From Herbaspirillum sp. alder98 (GTDB lineage Bacteria > Pseudomonadota > Gammaproteobacteria > Burkholderiales > Burkholderiaceae_D): a DNA stretch of 64,000 bases. The notes under the pieces are model-generated. The model searched no databases. It had not been told where the DNA came from and saw only the letters and a list, made by a program, of their open reading frames with translations. The position numbers and the translations under genes are program-made. Location: assembly GCF_020179755.1 (NCBI RefSeq), contig NZ_JAIUCY010000009.1, positions 62,001 through 126,000 of the forward strand, given 5' to 3'. Below, piece after piece: positions 46,659 to 59,237 of this stretch; the first letter of the stretch is position 1, and every line of letters starts with the position of its first letter.

Positions 46659-48581
46659 ATGGATATTTACAGCAGCTTTGCAAGCCGGTTCGACAAGACA
46701 AGAGAAGAAGAACTTTCGCTCGAAGAGTATCTGAATCTTTGCAAGAGCGACCCAGCAGTATATGCATCTGCTGCAGAGCGGATGCTGATGGCCATCGGCG
46801 AGCCCGAAAAGGTCGACACCCGCGAAGACCCACGCCTTTCCCGCGTCTTCGCCAACAAGGTAATCAAGGTCTATCCCGCATTCAAGGAATTCTACGGCGC
46901 CGAGGAAGTCATCGAGCAGGTGGTTTCGTACTTCCGGCACGCCGCCCAGGGTCTCGAAGAAAAAAAGCAGATCCTCTATCTGTTAGGCCCCGTCGGCGGC
47001 GGCAAGTCGTCCATCGCCGAACGCCTCAAGCAGTTGATGGAAGCGGTTCCGTTCTATTCGATCAAGGGTTCCCCGGTCAACGAATCGCCGCTGGGCCTGT
47101 TCGACTATGAGGAAGACGGCCCCATCCTGGAGGAACAGTTCGGCATTCCGCGGCGCTACCTCAAACCTATCCTGAGCCCGTGGGCAGTCAAGCGGCTGCA
47201 TGAATACAATGGCGACATCCGCCAGTTCCGGGTGGTCAAACGCTATCCATCGATCCTGCGCCAGATCGGCATTTCCAAGACCGAGCCGGGCGACGAGAAC
47301 AACCAGGACATTTCTACCCTGGTGGGCAAGGTCGACATCCGCAAGCTCGAGCAGTATTCGCAGGATGACGCCGACGCCTACAGTTATTCGGGCGGGCTGT
47401 GCCTGTCCAACCAGGGCCTGCTCGAGTTCGTCGAAATGTTCAAGGCGCCGATCAAGGTGCTGCACCCCTTGTTGACCGCCACCCAGGAAGGCAACTTCAA
47501 GGGCACCGAAGGCTTTGGCGCGATCCCCTTCGACGGCGTGATCCTGGCCCACTCCAATGAATCCGAATGGAAGGCCTTCCGCAATAACAAGAACAACGAG
47601 GCATTGCTGGACCGTATCTTCATCGTCAAGGTGCCGTATTGCCTGCGCGTCTCCGAAGAAATCAAGATCTACGAAAAGCTGATCCGCAGTTCTTCGCTGG
47701 GACTGGCGACCTGCGCGCCTGGCACGCTGAAGATGATGGCGCAGTTCTCGGTGCTGACGCGCTTGAAGGAGCCCGAGAACTCGAGCCTGTTCTCGAAGAT
47801 GCAGGTGTATGACGGCGAGAACCTGAAAGACACCGATCCCAAGGCCAAGTCATACCAGGAGTACCGCGACTACGGCGGCGTCGATGAAGGCATGAACGGG
47901 ATTTCGACCCGCTTCGCCTTCAAGATTCTTTCCCGCGTGTTCAACTTCGACACCACCGAGGTCGCCGCCAATCCGGTGCACCTGATGTATGTGCTGGAGC
48001 AGCAGATCGAGCGCGAGCAGTTTCCCCAGGAAGCCGAGCAGAAGTACTTCTCGTTCGTCAAGGACACGCTGGCCTCGCGCTACGCCGAATTCATCGGCAA
48101 GGAAATCCAGACCGCCTATCTGGAGTCGTATTCCGAGTACGGCCAGAACGTGTTCGACCGTTACGTGACCTACGCCGACTTCTGGATCCAGGACCAGGAA
48201 TACCGCGATCACGACACCGGCGAGAGCTTCGACCGCGCGGCCCTGAACGCGGAACTGGAAAAGATCGAGAAACCGGCCGGCATCAGCAACCCGAAGGATT
48301 TTCGCAACGAGATCGTCAACTTCGTCTTGCGGGCACGGGTCAACAACGGCGGCAAGAATCCGCTGTGGACCAGCTACGAAAAGCTGCGGGTGGTGATCGA
48401 GAAGAAGATGTTCTCCAACACCGAAGACCTGCTGCCGGTGATCTCCTTCAATGCCAAGGGCTCCAACGAAGAGATGCAGAAACACGAGGACTTCGTCAAT
48501 CGCATGGTCAGCAAGGGTTATACGCCGAAGCAGGTGCGGCTGCTGTGCGAATGGTATCTGCGCGTGCGCAAGTCGTCGTAA
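46659..48581 (+). CDS. prkA: PrkA serine protein kinase (YeaG)
   Basis: A 640-residue cytoplasmic kinase. The N-terminal AAA-type PrkA domain carries the P-loop GPVGGGKS at residues 110-117 and the GTEGFGAIPFDGVILAHSNESEW region; the C-terminal PrkA kinase domain starts near residue 420. In E. coli YeaG acts in nitrogen and acid stress, and in Bacillus PrkA affects sporulation. The downstream yeaH and spoVR genes form the conserved trio. A GGAGG lies 6 bases ahead of the ATG. The 136 bases to yeaH contain no clear terminator. Confidence 0.96.
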   Translation: MDIYSSFASRFDKTREEELSLEEYLNLCKSDPAVYASAAERMLMAIGEPEKVDTREDPRLSRVFANKVIKVYPAFKEFYGAEEVIEQVVSYFRHAAQGLEEKKQILYLLGPVGGGKSSIAERLKQLMEAVPFYSIKGSPVNESPLGLFDYEEDGPILEEQFGIPRRYLKPILSPWAVKRLHEYNGDIRQFRVVKRYPSILRQIGISKTEPGDENNQDISTLVGKVDIRKLEQYSQDDADAYSYSGGLCLSNQGLLEFVEMFKAPIKVLHPLLTATQEGNFKGTEGFGAIPFDGVILAHSNESEWKAFRNNKNNEALLDRIFIVKVPYCLRVSEEIKIYEKLIRSSSLGLATCAPGTLKMMAQFSVLTRLKEPENSSLFSKMQVYDGENLKDTDPKAKSYQEYRDYGGVDEGMNGISTRFAFKILSRVFNFDTTEVAANPVHLMYVLEQQIEREQFPQEAEQKYFSFVKDTLASRYAEFIGKEIQTAYLESYSEYGQNVFDRYVTYADFWIQDQEYRDHDTGESFDRAALNAELEKIEKPAGISNPKDFRNEIVNFVLRARVNNGGKNPLWTSYEKLRVVIEKKMFSNTEDLLPVISFNAKGSNEEMQKHEDFVNRMVSKGYTPKQVRLLCEWYLRVRKSS

Positions 48582-48717
48582 GCCAGAAGACGGCCGGCCG
48601 CCATGACGGCGACCGGCCGGGCAGGAACCCCGGGGCTGCCCGTCAGCACGCCGACAGACAGCCACTCCGCCGCAACGCCGCTCGCCCGGTCGTGCGGCAC
48701 CAGCAGGAGAACGGACA

Positions 48718-49986
48718 GTGCTACATCAGATTATCGACCGTAGACTAGCTGGCAAGAACAAGAGCATTGCCAATCGGGAGCGCTTCCTGCGCCGCTTTCG
48801 GGGCCATATTCAACGTTCAGTTGCGGACGCCATACGCGACCGCAGCATCACCGACCTCGATCAATCCAAGAGCATCAGCATTCCGCGCAAGGACGTCACC
48901 GAGCCGTTTTTCCACCACGGCAAGGGCGGTCGCCGGGAAGCGGTGCATCCCGGCAACTCGGACTACCTGCAAGGCGATCGCATCCAGCGCCAGAGCGGCG
49001 GCAGCGGTGGCGAAGGGGGCAGCAAGGCCAGCAATGAAGGCGAAGGACAGGACGACTTCACCTTTGAACTGACCCGCGAAGAATTCATGCAGTACTTCTT
49101 CGAAGACCTCGAATTGCCGCGCCTGGTCGAGACCAACCTGATGACGGTGCCGAACTGGAAGAACATGCGGGCCGGTTATTCGGTCGATGGTTCTCCGACC
49201 AACATCGATATCGTGCGCTCGCTGCGCAGTTCGCTGGGGCGCCGGATTGCCCTGGGCGCACCGCTGCAGCGGCAACTCGATGACGCCGAAGCGCAACTGC
49301 TCGAACTCAAGCGCAAACCCGAACAGCACCGTGCAGAAATCCATCTGCTGGAAGATGACATCAAGCAGCTCAAGGCGCGCATCCTGCGCATTCCGTTCAT
49401 CGACCCGTTCGATCTGCGTTATGTGAACCGGGTGCGGCAACCGCAGCCGTCGTCACGTGCGGTGATGTTTTGCGTGATGGATGTCTCGGGCTCGATGGAT
49501 GAGCAGCGCAAGGACCTGTCGAAGCGCTTCTTCATCCTGCTGTACCTGTTCCTGACGCGCAACTACGAACATATCGAAGTGGTGTTCATCCGCCACCATA
49601 CGCGCGCCGACGAGGTCGACGAAAACACCTTCTTCCATTCGCAGGAAAGTGGCGGCACGGTGGTCTCGAGCGCGCTGGAGCTGATGCACGACATCATCAC
49701 CAAGCGTTACTCGCCGAGCGAATGGAACATCTATGGCGCGCAGGCTTCCGACGGCGACAACTGGAATGACGACTCACCCAAGTGTCGCGAGATCCTCGAA
49801 TCGAGCATCCTGCCGCTGACCCGCTACTTCGCCTACATCCAGGTGGCCGAGCCGGAACAGAACCTGTGGACCGAATACCTGCAACTGATCGATTCGCACC
49901 CGCACTTTGCGATGAAGAAGGTACAGTCGGCCACCGAGATCTACCCGGTGTTCCGCGAACTCTTTGAAAAACAGGTGCACGCATGA
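48718..49986 (+). CDS. yeaH: DUF444 protein YeaH (VWA-like)
   Basis: A 422-residue DUF444 protein. The N-terminus HQIIDRRLAGKNKSIANRERFLRRFR is the family start; a Gly/Ser-rich linker (92-110) and a helical region lead to a von Willebrand A-like domain with DVSGS at 255-259 as a metal-ion site. It works with PrkA in the stress response, exact role unknown. It begins at GTG 48718 with AGGAGA upstream. Its stop overlaps the spoVR start (ATGA). Confidence 0.94.
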   Translation: MLHQIIDRRLAGKNKSIANRERFLRRFRGHIQRSVADAIRDRSITDLDQSKSISIPRKDVTEPFFHHGKGGRREAVHPGNSDYLQGDRIQRQSGGSGGEGGSKASNEGEGQDDFTFELTREEFMQYFFEDLELPRLVETNLMTVPNWKNMRAGYSVDGSPTNIDIVRSLRSSLGRRIALGAPLQRQLDDAEAQLLELKRKPEQHRAEIHLLEDDIKQLKARILRIPFIDPFDLRYVNRVRQPQPSSRAVMFCVMDVSGSMDEQRKDLSKRFFILLYLFLTRNYEHIEVVFIRHHTRADEVDENTFFHSQESGGTVVSSALELMHDIITKRYSPSEWNIYGAQASDGDNWNDDSPKCREILESSILPLTRYFAYIQVAEPEQNLWTEYLQLIDSHPHFAMKKVQSATEIYPVFRELFEKQVHA

Positions 49987-51512
49987 ACAGCCGATTCAAG
50001 TACGATCCGCTGCCCTGCCCTTCGGACTGGAGCTTCGACCTGATCGAACGCTACAACCGGGAGATCGCCCGGGTAGCGAGCGACTACAAGCTCGACATCT
50101 ACCCCATCCAGCTCGAGATCATCACCGCCGAGCAGATGATGGACGCCTACGCTTCGCACGGCATGCCGGTCAATTATCGCCACTGGTCGTACGGCAAGCA
50201 TTTCATGCTGACCGAGCGCGACTACAAGCGCGGCCAGATGGGGCTGGCGTATGAGATCGTGATCAACTCCGATCCCTGCATCGCCTACCTGATGGAAGAA
50301 AACACGATGACCATGCAAGCCCTGGTCATCGCCCACGCGGCCTACGGTCACAACTCGTTCTTCAAGGGCAACTACCTGTTCGAGCTGTGGACCGATGCCA
50401 GCGCCATCATCGACTACCTGGTGTATGCGCGTAACTACATCGCCGAATGCGAAGAGCGTCATGGCTTCGAGCGGGTCGAGGAACTGCTCGATTCGTGCCA
50501 TGCGCTGATGAGTTATGGCGTCGACCGCTACAAGCGGCCGCAGCGCATGTCGCTGGCGCAGGAGAAGGCGCGTCAACGCGAGCGCGAAGCCTACGCCCAG
50601 TCGCAGGTGAACGAGCTCTGGCGCACGCTGCCGGCCCGCAAGGAGACTGCCGCGGCGCAGGCCGAAGGGCGTTTTCCATCCGAGCCGCAAGAGAACCTGC
50701 TCTATTTCGCCGAAAAGAATGCGCCCCTGCTGGAGCCCTGGGAACGCGAAGTGGTGCGCATCGTGCGCAAGGTCGGTCAGTACTTCTATCCGCAGCGCCA
50801 GACCCAGGTCATGAATGAAGGCTGGGCCACCTTCTGGCACTACACCCTGCTCAACACCTTGTACGACCAGGGCCGCCTGACGGATGGCTTCATGATGGAA
50901 TTCCTGCATTCGCACAGCAACGTGGTGTTCCAGCCGCCCATCACCAAGCAGTACTACAACGGCATCAATCCCTACGCGCTGGGCTTCTCGATGATGAGCG
51001 ACATCCGCCGCATCTGCTCGAACCCGACCGCCGAGGATCGCGAATGGTTTCCCGATATCGCCGGCCGCGACTGGCTGGAGACCTTGCATCACGTGATGCG
51101 CAACTACAAGGACGAGAGTTTCGTCGCGCAATACCTGTCGCCCAAGCTGATGCGCGACATGCGCATGTTCGCCGTGCTCGACGACGATACCCGCAGCGAG
51201 ATGGAAGTGTCGGCCATCCATAACGAACGCGGCTACCAGTATGTGCGGCAGGCGCTCTCGCGCCAGTACGACATCAACCACCGCGAACCCAACATCCAGG
51301 TCTGGTCGGTCAATACCCGCGGCAATCGCAGCCTGACGCTGCGCCACTTCCGCAGCGATGGCCGCTCGCTGGGCGATTCGACCAATGAAGTGCTGCGCCA
51401 TATGGCGCGCCTGTGGCAGTTCGACGTCTACCTCGAGAGCGTGGACGACAGTGGCTATATCGTGCAACGCTACGAATGCGTCGCCGAAAACCGCTACGCG
51501 CTACGGACCTGA
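49983..51512 (+). CDS. SpoVR family protein (YcgB-like)
   Basis: A 509-residue SpoVR/YcgB protein. Signatures include WSFDLIERYNREIARVASDY, YGKHFMLTERDYKRGQMGLAYEIVIN and VMNEGWATFWHYTLLN, the last with an H-x-x-x-N/EGWA pattern. The family is needed for spore cortex in Bacillus, but in non-sporing proteobacteria it is linked to stress through the prkA-yeaH operon; its chemistry is unknown. It is translationally coupled to yeaH. Confidence 0.95.
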   Translation: MNSRFKYDPLPCPSDWSFDLIERYNREIARVASDYKLDIYPIQLEIITAEQMMDAYASHGMPVNYRHWSYGKHFMLTERDYKRGQMGLAYEIVINSDPCIAYLMEENTMTMQALVIAHAAYGHNSFFKGNYLFELWTDASAIIDYLVYARNYIAECEERHGFERVEELLDSCHALMSYGVDRYKRPQRMSLAQEKARQREREAYAQSQVNELWRTLPARKETAAAQAEGRFPSEPQENLLYFAEKNAPLLEPWEREVVRIVRKVGQYFYPQRQTQVMNEGWATFWHYTLLNTLYDQGRLTDGFMMEFLHSHSNVVFQPPITKQYYNGINPYALGFSMMSDIRRICSNPTAEDREWFPDIAGRDWLETLHHVMRNYKDESFVAQYLSPKLMRDMRMFAVLDDDTRSEMEVSAIHNERGYQYVRQALSRQYDINHREPNIQVWSVNTRGNRSLTLRHFRSDGRSLGDSTNEVLRHMARLWQFDVYLESVDDSGYIVQRYECVAENRYALRT

Positions 51513-51517
51513 GGCAC

Positions 51518-52171
51518 ATGTCATCCCCCCCTGCCACGCCGCGCCTGCCGATCTCGGCGCAGACCATCCCGCTGTTTCCGCTGGGCAGTACGCTGTTTCC
51601 CGATGGTCGCCTGCCGCTGCAGATCTTCGAGGTACGCTATCTCGACATGATCGGCCGCTGCATCGCCGAAGGCAGCCATTTTGGCGTGGTCGCCCTGACG
51701 CAAGGCGCCGAGGTACGCCGTCCCGGCCAGTCCGAGCGCTTCGTCGGGGTCGGTACGGTGGCACGCATCAACGAATGGTCGACGCCCTCGGCGGGACTCA
51801 TGCGTATCGGCTGCAGCGGCGCCGAGCGCTTTCGCATCCTGCAGGCCGAACAGCACAAGCATGGGCTGTGGACAGCCGAGGTCGAGCTGATCGAGTCCGA
51901 CCGCACCATCCCGATTCCGGAAGAACTGGGCAACACCGCAACCGCCCTGGAACACCTGCTGCAATCCGTGATGCGCCAGGGACTGCCCGAGAGCGAGGTA
52001 CCGATCGCCATGCCGTTCCGTCTTGATGATTGTGGCTGGGTGGCCAATCGCTGGGCCGAGATGATCCCGGTGCCGGTGGCGCAAAAGCAGACCCTGCTGG
52101 CGCTGGATAACCCCCTGGTGCGGCTGGAACTGGTGCAGGACGCGCTGGACGAACTGGGCTGGCTGAAATAA
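51518..52171 (+). CDS. Lon N-terminal (LON substrate-binding) domain protein
   Basis: A 217-residue protein consisting of a single LON-SB domain, as at the N-terminus of Lon protease but without ATPase or protease parts. The core is IPLFPLGSTLFPDGRLPLQIFEVRYLDMI, then EGSHFGVVAL and the later RLDDCGWVANRWAEMIPV helical part. Such proteins are uncharacterised. It starts 5 bases after spoVR, which makes it a likely fourth member of the prkA operon. Confidence 0.88.
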   Translation: MSSPPATPRLPISAQTIPLFPLGSTLFPDGRLPLQIFEVRYLDMIGRCIAEGSHFGVVALTQGAEVRRPGQSERFVGVGTVARINEWSTPSAGLMRIGCSGAERFRILQAEQHKHGLWTAEVELIESDRTIPIPEELGNTATALEHLLQSVMRQGLPESEVPIAMPFRLDDCGWVANRWAEMIPVPVAQKQTLLALDNPLVRLELVQDALDELGWLK

Positions 52172-52183
52172 GCCCGGCGCGGC

Positions 52184-52876
52184 CTAGGGCGCTACGCCGG
52201 TAATGCCGGCCTCGGCCAGCAGCGCGGACAGACCCGACCAGAAGATCTGGATGCCGATGCACAGCAGGATGAAGGCCGACAGTCGCAGCACCACCATCGT
52301 GCCCAGCCGTCCCATCAGGTGCACCAGCTTGTGCGCATAGTTGTAGCAGAGGAAGATTGCGACCGCCGTCAACGCCGCGCCAAAGGCCGCGCTGCCGATC
52401 GAGATGACCCAGTCCAGCAATCGCGTGGGGGTATTGGCGCCCAGCGTGATCGAGGCGGCGATGGTGCCGGGGCCGACCGTCAGCGGAAAACTCATCGGAT
52501 AGAAGCTGCGCGCCTTGATCTCGTCATCCGGCAGGTCTTCATCGTCATAGTTCTTGGCCACCTGCTTCGGAATGGCCGCGTCCTGGCTGTTGTCGCTGAG
52601 CAGCTTCCAGCCCGATACGGCCACCAGCAGGCCGCCGCCCACCCGTACGATCGGCAGCGAGATGCCGAAGAATCCCAGCACATGCGAACCGATGAAGATC
52701 GCCCCCACCAGCATGAACCAGCAATTGATGGCCACCTGGCGCGCGACGCGCTGCTCGGTCTTGCGGCTGACGTTGCCCAGCAGATTGGCGAACACCGGCG
52801 CGATGCCCAGCGGATTGAGGATGGGAAGCAAGGTGACCGGGATCAGGACGACCGCCTTGAGAAAAAGAATCAGCAT
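52184..52876 (-). CDS. MarC family integral membrane protein (UPF0056)
   Basis: A 230-residue inner-membrane protein with six predicted helices. LLPILNPLGIAPVFANLLGNVSRKTEQRVARQVA and the MSFPLTVGPGTIAASITLGAN segment are diagnostic for MarC/UPF0056. Despite the name, MarC has no shown role in multiple antibiotic resistance. A set of 11-bp tandem repeats lies 25 bases upstream of the start. Confidence 0.9.
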   Translation of the reverse strand: MLILFLKAVVLIPVTLLPILNPLGIAPVFANLLGNVSRKTEQRVARQVAINCWFMLVGAIFIGSHVLGFFGISLPIVRVGGGLLVAVSGWKLLSDNSQDAAIPKQVAKNYDDEDLPDDEIKARSFYPMSFPLTVGPGTIAASITLGANTPTRLLDWVISIGSAAFGAALTAVAIFLCYNYAHKLVHLMGRLGTMVVLRLSAFILLCIGIQIFWSGLSALLAEAGITGVAP

Positions 52877-52900
52877 ACCGGGCTTGGTGGCAGGTTGAAT

Positions 52901-52937
52901 GGGCTGGAAAAGGGCTGGTAAAGGGCTAATAAAGGGC
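52901..52937. repeat. 11-bp tandem repeats upstream of marC-like gene
   Basis: GGGCTGGAAAA, GGGCTGGTAAA, GGGCTAATAAA and a final GGGC follow without gaps. The 11-bp period is close to one helical turn. Confidence 0.8.
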
Positions 52938-53004
52938 AGCCGCCAGCGTAGCCGAAACGCCCGGCGCTGCCAACCGTACTGCGACGAGCTTTTGCGCGGC
53001 CGGG

Positions 53005-54237
53005 TCAGCTCACGGCTGGCTGCATGCGCCGCACCCGCAACAGCAAGGCCAGCACGATGGCAAAGTTGAGCAGGTTCCAGGCGATGCCGTTGATGAAGGC
53101 CGCATGATAAGAGCCGGTCAGGTCGAAAATACTACCCGACATCCAGCCTCCCAGCGCCATGCCCAGCATGGTGCTCATGATCACCGCACCGACCCGCTGC
53201 CCGGCCACCGCCGCCGGGAAATATTCGCGCACGATGATCGCATAGGCCGGCACGATGCCACCCTGGAACAACCCGAACAGGGCCGAAATCACGTACAGCG
53301 ACGCCAGGCTGTCGAAGGGGATGAAGAGCAGCAGCGAGATGCCTTGCAGCACCGATCCCAGCAACAGCGTGCGCAAGCCGCCGATGCGGTCGCAGATGGC
53401 GCCCGACACCAGGCGGCTGACCACGCCGCAGGCCAGCATCAGCGACAGCATCTGCGCTCCGCGCGCCGGCCCGTAACCGAGGTCACCGCAATACGCCACG
53501 ATATGGACCTGCGGCATCGACATGGCGGTACAGCAGGCCACGCCAGCCACGCACAACAGCAGCAGTGCGTTCCTGGCCGACAATCCGAACGGGCGCGCCG
53601 AGGCGGTACTGCGCACACCCGCGGCGGGCGCTGCTTGGATGGGTGGGCGGGCACGCATCAACAGCGCCAGCGAACACATCACGGCCGCGCACAGTATCCC
53701 CAGGCCGATATAGGTGTGGCGCCAGCCGATGGCGTCGACGAAATGCTGCACGATGGGCGGCCACAGCGCGCCGCCGAGGTAGTTGCCGCTGGCGCAGATG
53801 GCCACCGCAATGCCGCGCCGGCGAACGAACCACAGCGAGGTGTCGGCCACCAGCGGCGAAAAGGTCGAGGAGGTGCCCAAGAGGCCGATCAGGATACAGT
53901 GGGCCGCCATGAAGACCCAGATGTTGGGCGCCATCGCCGCCAGCACGAAGCCCCCGCCCAGGCAGGCGCCGCCCAGCATCAACGGCAGCGTGATGCCATG
54001 GCGGTCGGCCAGGCGTCCCATCCAGATGCCGCCGACGCCAACGCCGAGCATGGTCAGGGTATAGGGCAGCGACGCCAGGCCACGGTCAACTGCGAATTCG
54101 GCCTGTACCGCAGGCAGCACCACGGCCATCACGTACATGCCGCTGGCGCCGACGATCATCAGGATCAGGGTAATGAACAGCCGCATGGCGGCAAAGCGCG
54201 AATCGACCTGATGGCGGTCGTCTGAACTGGGGGTCAC
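53005..54237 (-). CDS. Major facilitator superfamily transporter
   Basis: A 410-residue transporter with 12 predicted helices. The MFS motif A equivalent lies in the loop GVGGIWMGRLADRHGITLP (about 70-90), and a second half motif in SRLVSGAICDRIGGLR. The general layout resembles the oxalate/formate and monocarboxylate antiporter-like MFS group (CynX/UhpC-like cannot be excluded). The substrate is not evident from context; no enzyme operon is linked. Confidence 0.85.
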   Translation of the reverse strand: MTPSSDDRHQVDSRFAAMRLFITLILMIVGASGMYVMAVVLPAVQAEFAVDRGLASLPYTLTMLGVGVGGIWMGRLADRHGITLPLMLGGACLGGGFVLAAMAPNIWVFMAAHCILIGLLGTSSTFSPLVADTSLWFVRRRGIAVAICASGNYLGGALWPPIVQHFVDAIGWRHTYIGLGILCAAVMCSLALLMRARPPIQAAPAAGVRSTASARPFGLSARNALLLLCVAGVACCTAMSMPQVHIVAYCGDLGYGPARGAQMLSLMLACGVVSRLVSGAICDRIGGLRTLLLGSVLQGISLLLFIPFDSLASLYVISALFGLFQGGIVPAYAIIVREYFPAAVAGQRVGAVIMSTMLGMALGGWMSGSIFDLTGSYHAAFINGIAWNLLNFAIVLALLLRVRRMQPAVS

Positions 54238-54304
54238 CGGTTGTCTCCGTTATGATTTTTCTGCCGGCAAGACTAACACGGTGCCATCGCACGCGCTGGC
54301 GGCG

Positions 54305-54601
54305 TCAGCTCCGGTGCATTCGCACGTGATAGTCGAGCACCGGCACGAAGCCGCTGCGCTGCTTGGCCTGTGCGATCTGCTGCAGCACCTGCAGTCCGGC
54401 CTCCTGATCGTTGACCAACAGTCGCTTGCCGCCGCCGCGCTGCATGGCGTTGCCGCTCCAGGTCAGGGTCACGACCCAGTCGCCCAGCAAGTCTTGTCCC
54501 AGATCGATGGTGAAGATGTTACGGGTGGCGTCGGTAAAGCGCAGGCGCGTCGCTCCGGTGACAGGCAGCGAATGGGTGGCGTTATCGGCGGAATCGATCA
54601 T
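54305..54601 (-). CDS. Small WGR-like protein
   Basis: A 98-residue protein. The central GDWVVTLTWSGNAMQRGGGKRLLV resembles the beta-sheet of WGR domains, with W-x-V and a W-S-G in place of W-G-R, followed by a helix (EAGLQVLQQIAQAKQRSGF). WGR domains occur in PARPs and MolR-like regulators and may bind nucleic acids. The substituted motif makes the call uncertain. ATG 54601 is preferred over a TTG at 54637. It lies downstream of metH on the same strand. Confidence 0.6.
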   Translation of the reverse strand: MIDSADNATHSLPVTGATRLRFTDATRNIFTIDLGQDLLGDWVVTLTWSGNAMQRGGGKRLLVNDQEAGLQVLQQIAQAKQRSGFVPVLDYHVRMHRS

Positions 54602-54723
54602 GATGCAGGAGGATGACAGGACAGCAATGGAATTCAAGAGCGCCGCCCGGCCGGTATGCCACGGAAGGCATACCGAACCAGCGCGGGGAAAACATGATGG
54701 TGAAAAGTGTTAGCGATTCGGTG

Positions 54724-58467
<3,744 letters not shown>

Positions 58468-58514
58468 CTGGCGTTTTTCTCTCGATCCGGCAACAATACG
58501 GCTCGCCCATGACA

Positions 58515-58544
58515 CAAAAACCCGGCCATGGACGGGACCGGGTT
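58515..58544 (-). terminator. Terminator-like hairpin in the metH leader
   Basis: On the minus strand AACCCGGTC pairs with GGCCGGGTT (9 bp with one U-G) around an 8-base loop and is followed at once by TTTTTG, 48 bases before the metH ATG. A TATAAT box on the same strand lies at 58578-58583, just upstream. Nothing on the minus strand between the divergent gene and metH needs a terminator, so attenuation of metH is possible. Confidence 0.6.
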
Positions 58545-58646
58545 CAGCGTCGGAAAATTAGGCAAAAACAGATCGAAATTATACGCGAAAGGCCCGTCCT
58601 CCCTCGCGCCGTTGCCCCTTTGCCACCAATATTAATCCAAGGCAAC

Positions 58647-59231
58647 ATGCCATCGACAGCCCACGCTCCCATCGTCATCCTGACCGCTCTGCCCCACGAA
58701 CTGGCAGCCGCTGACGCCCCTGCAGGGGTTGAAGTCGTCTATTGCGGCGTCGGCAAGGTCAATGCGGCGTTGCACGCCACCCGCATCATCCTCGAGCGCC
58801 AGCCATCGCTGATCATCAATTTTGGCACCGCCGGCAAGATCGACCCGCGCCACGACGGCTTGCTCGAGGTGTCGGCAGTCGTCCAGCGCGACATGCTCGC
58901 CATGCCCCTGGCCGCCCGTGGCGTGACGCCGTTGATGCCCGAGGCCGAACAACCGGCCCGGCTGGAATCCGGCTACCCCGGCGTGGTCTGCGGCACCGGC
59001 GACAGCTTCGTCAGCAGCGCCGACGAATGGCTGAACCAGCAGCGCATCGATCTGGTGGATATGGAATTGTTTGCCATCGCCCGTGCATGCCGCCACTTCG
59101 GCGTGCCCTGGCGGGCGTTCAAGTTCATCACCGACGGCGCCGACGAGGGCGCCGCCGATGACTGGGAAACGCGGGTGCACCTGGGCGCCGAGCTGTTCTG
59201 GCGCCACCTGCCGCAGGTCATCGCCCGCTAG
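58647..59231 (+). CDS. Phosphorylase-family nucleosidase (MTA/SAH nucleosidase-like)
   Basis: A 194-residue member of the PNP/UDP family. INFGTAGKIDPR and DMELFAIARACRHFGVPWRAFKFITDGADE, with the catalytic Asp in the late ITDGAD region and the ME-ribose contact in DMELFA, resemble methylthioadenosine/S-adenosylhomocysteine nucleosidase. It is shorter than E. coli MtnN (232) at the N-terminus. Divergence from metH supports a role in removing adenosylhomocysteine or MTA. ATG 58647 has AAGG upstream. Confidence 0.8.
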   Translation: MPSTAHAPIVILTALPHELAAADAPAGVEVVYCGVGKVNAALHATRIILERQPSLIINFGTAGKIDPRHDGLLEVSAVVQRDMLAMPLAARGVTPLMPEAEQPARLESGYPGVVCGTGDSFVSSADEWLNQQRIDLVDMELFAIARACRHFGVPWRAFKFITDGADEGAADDWETRVHLGAELFWRHLPQVIAR

Positions 59232-59237
59232 AACGAC

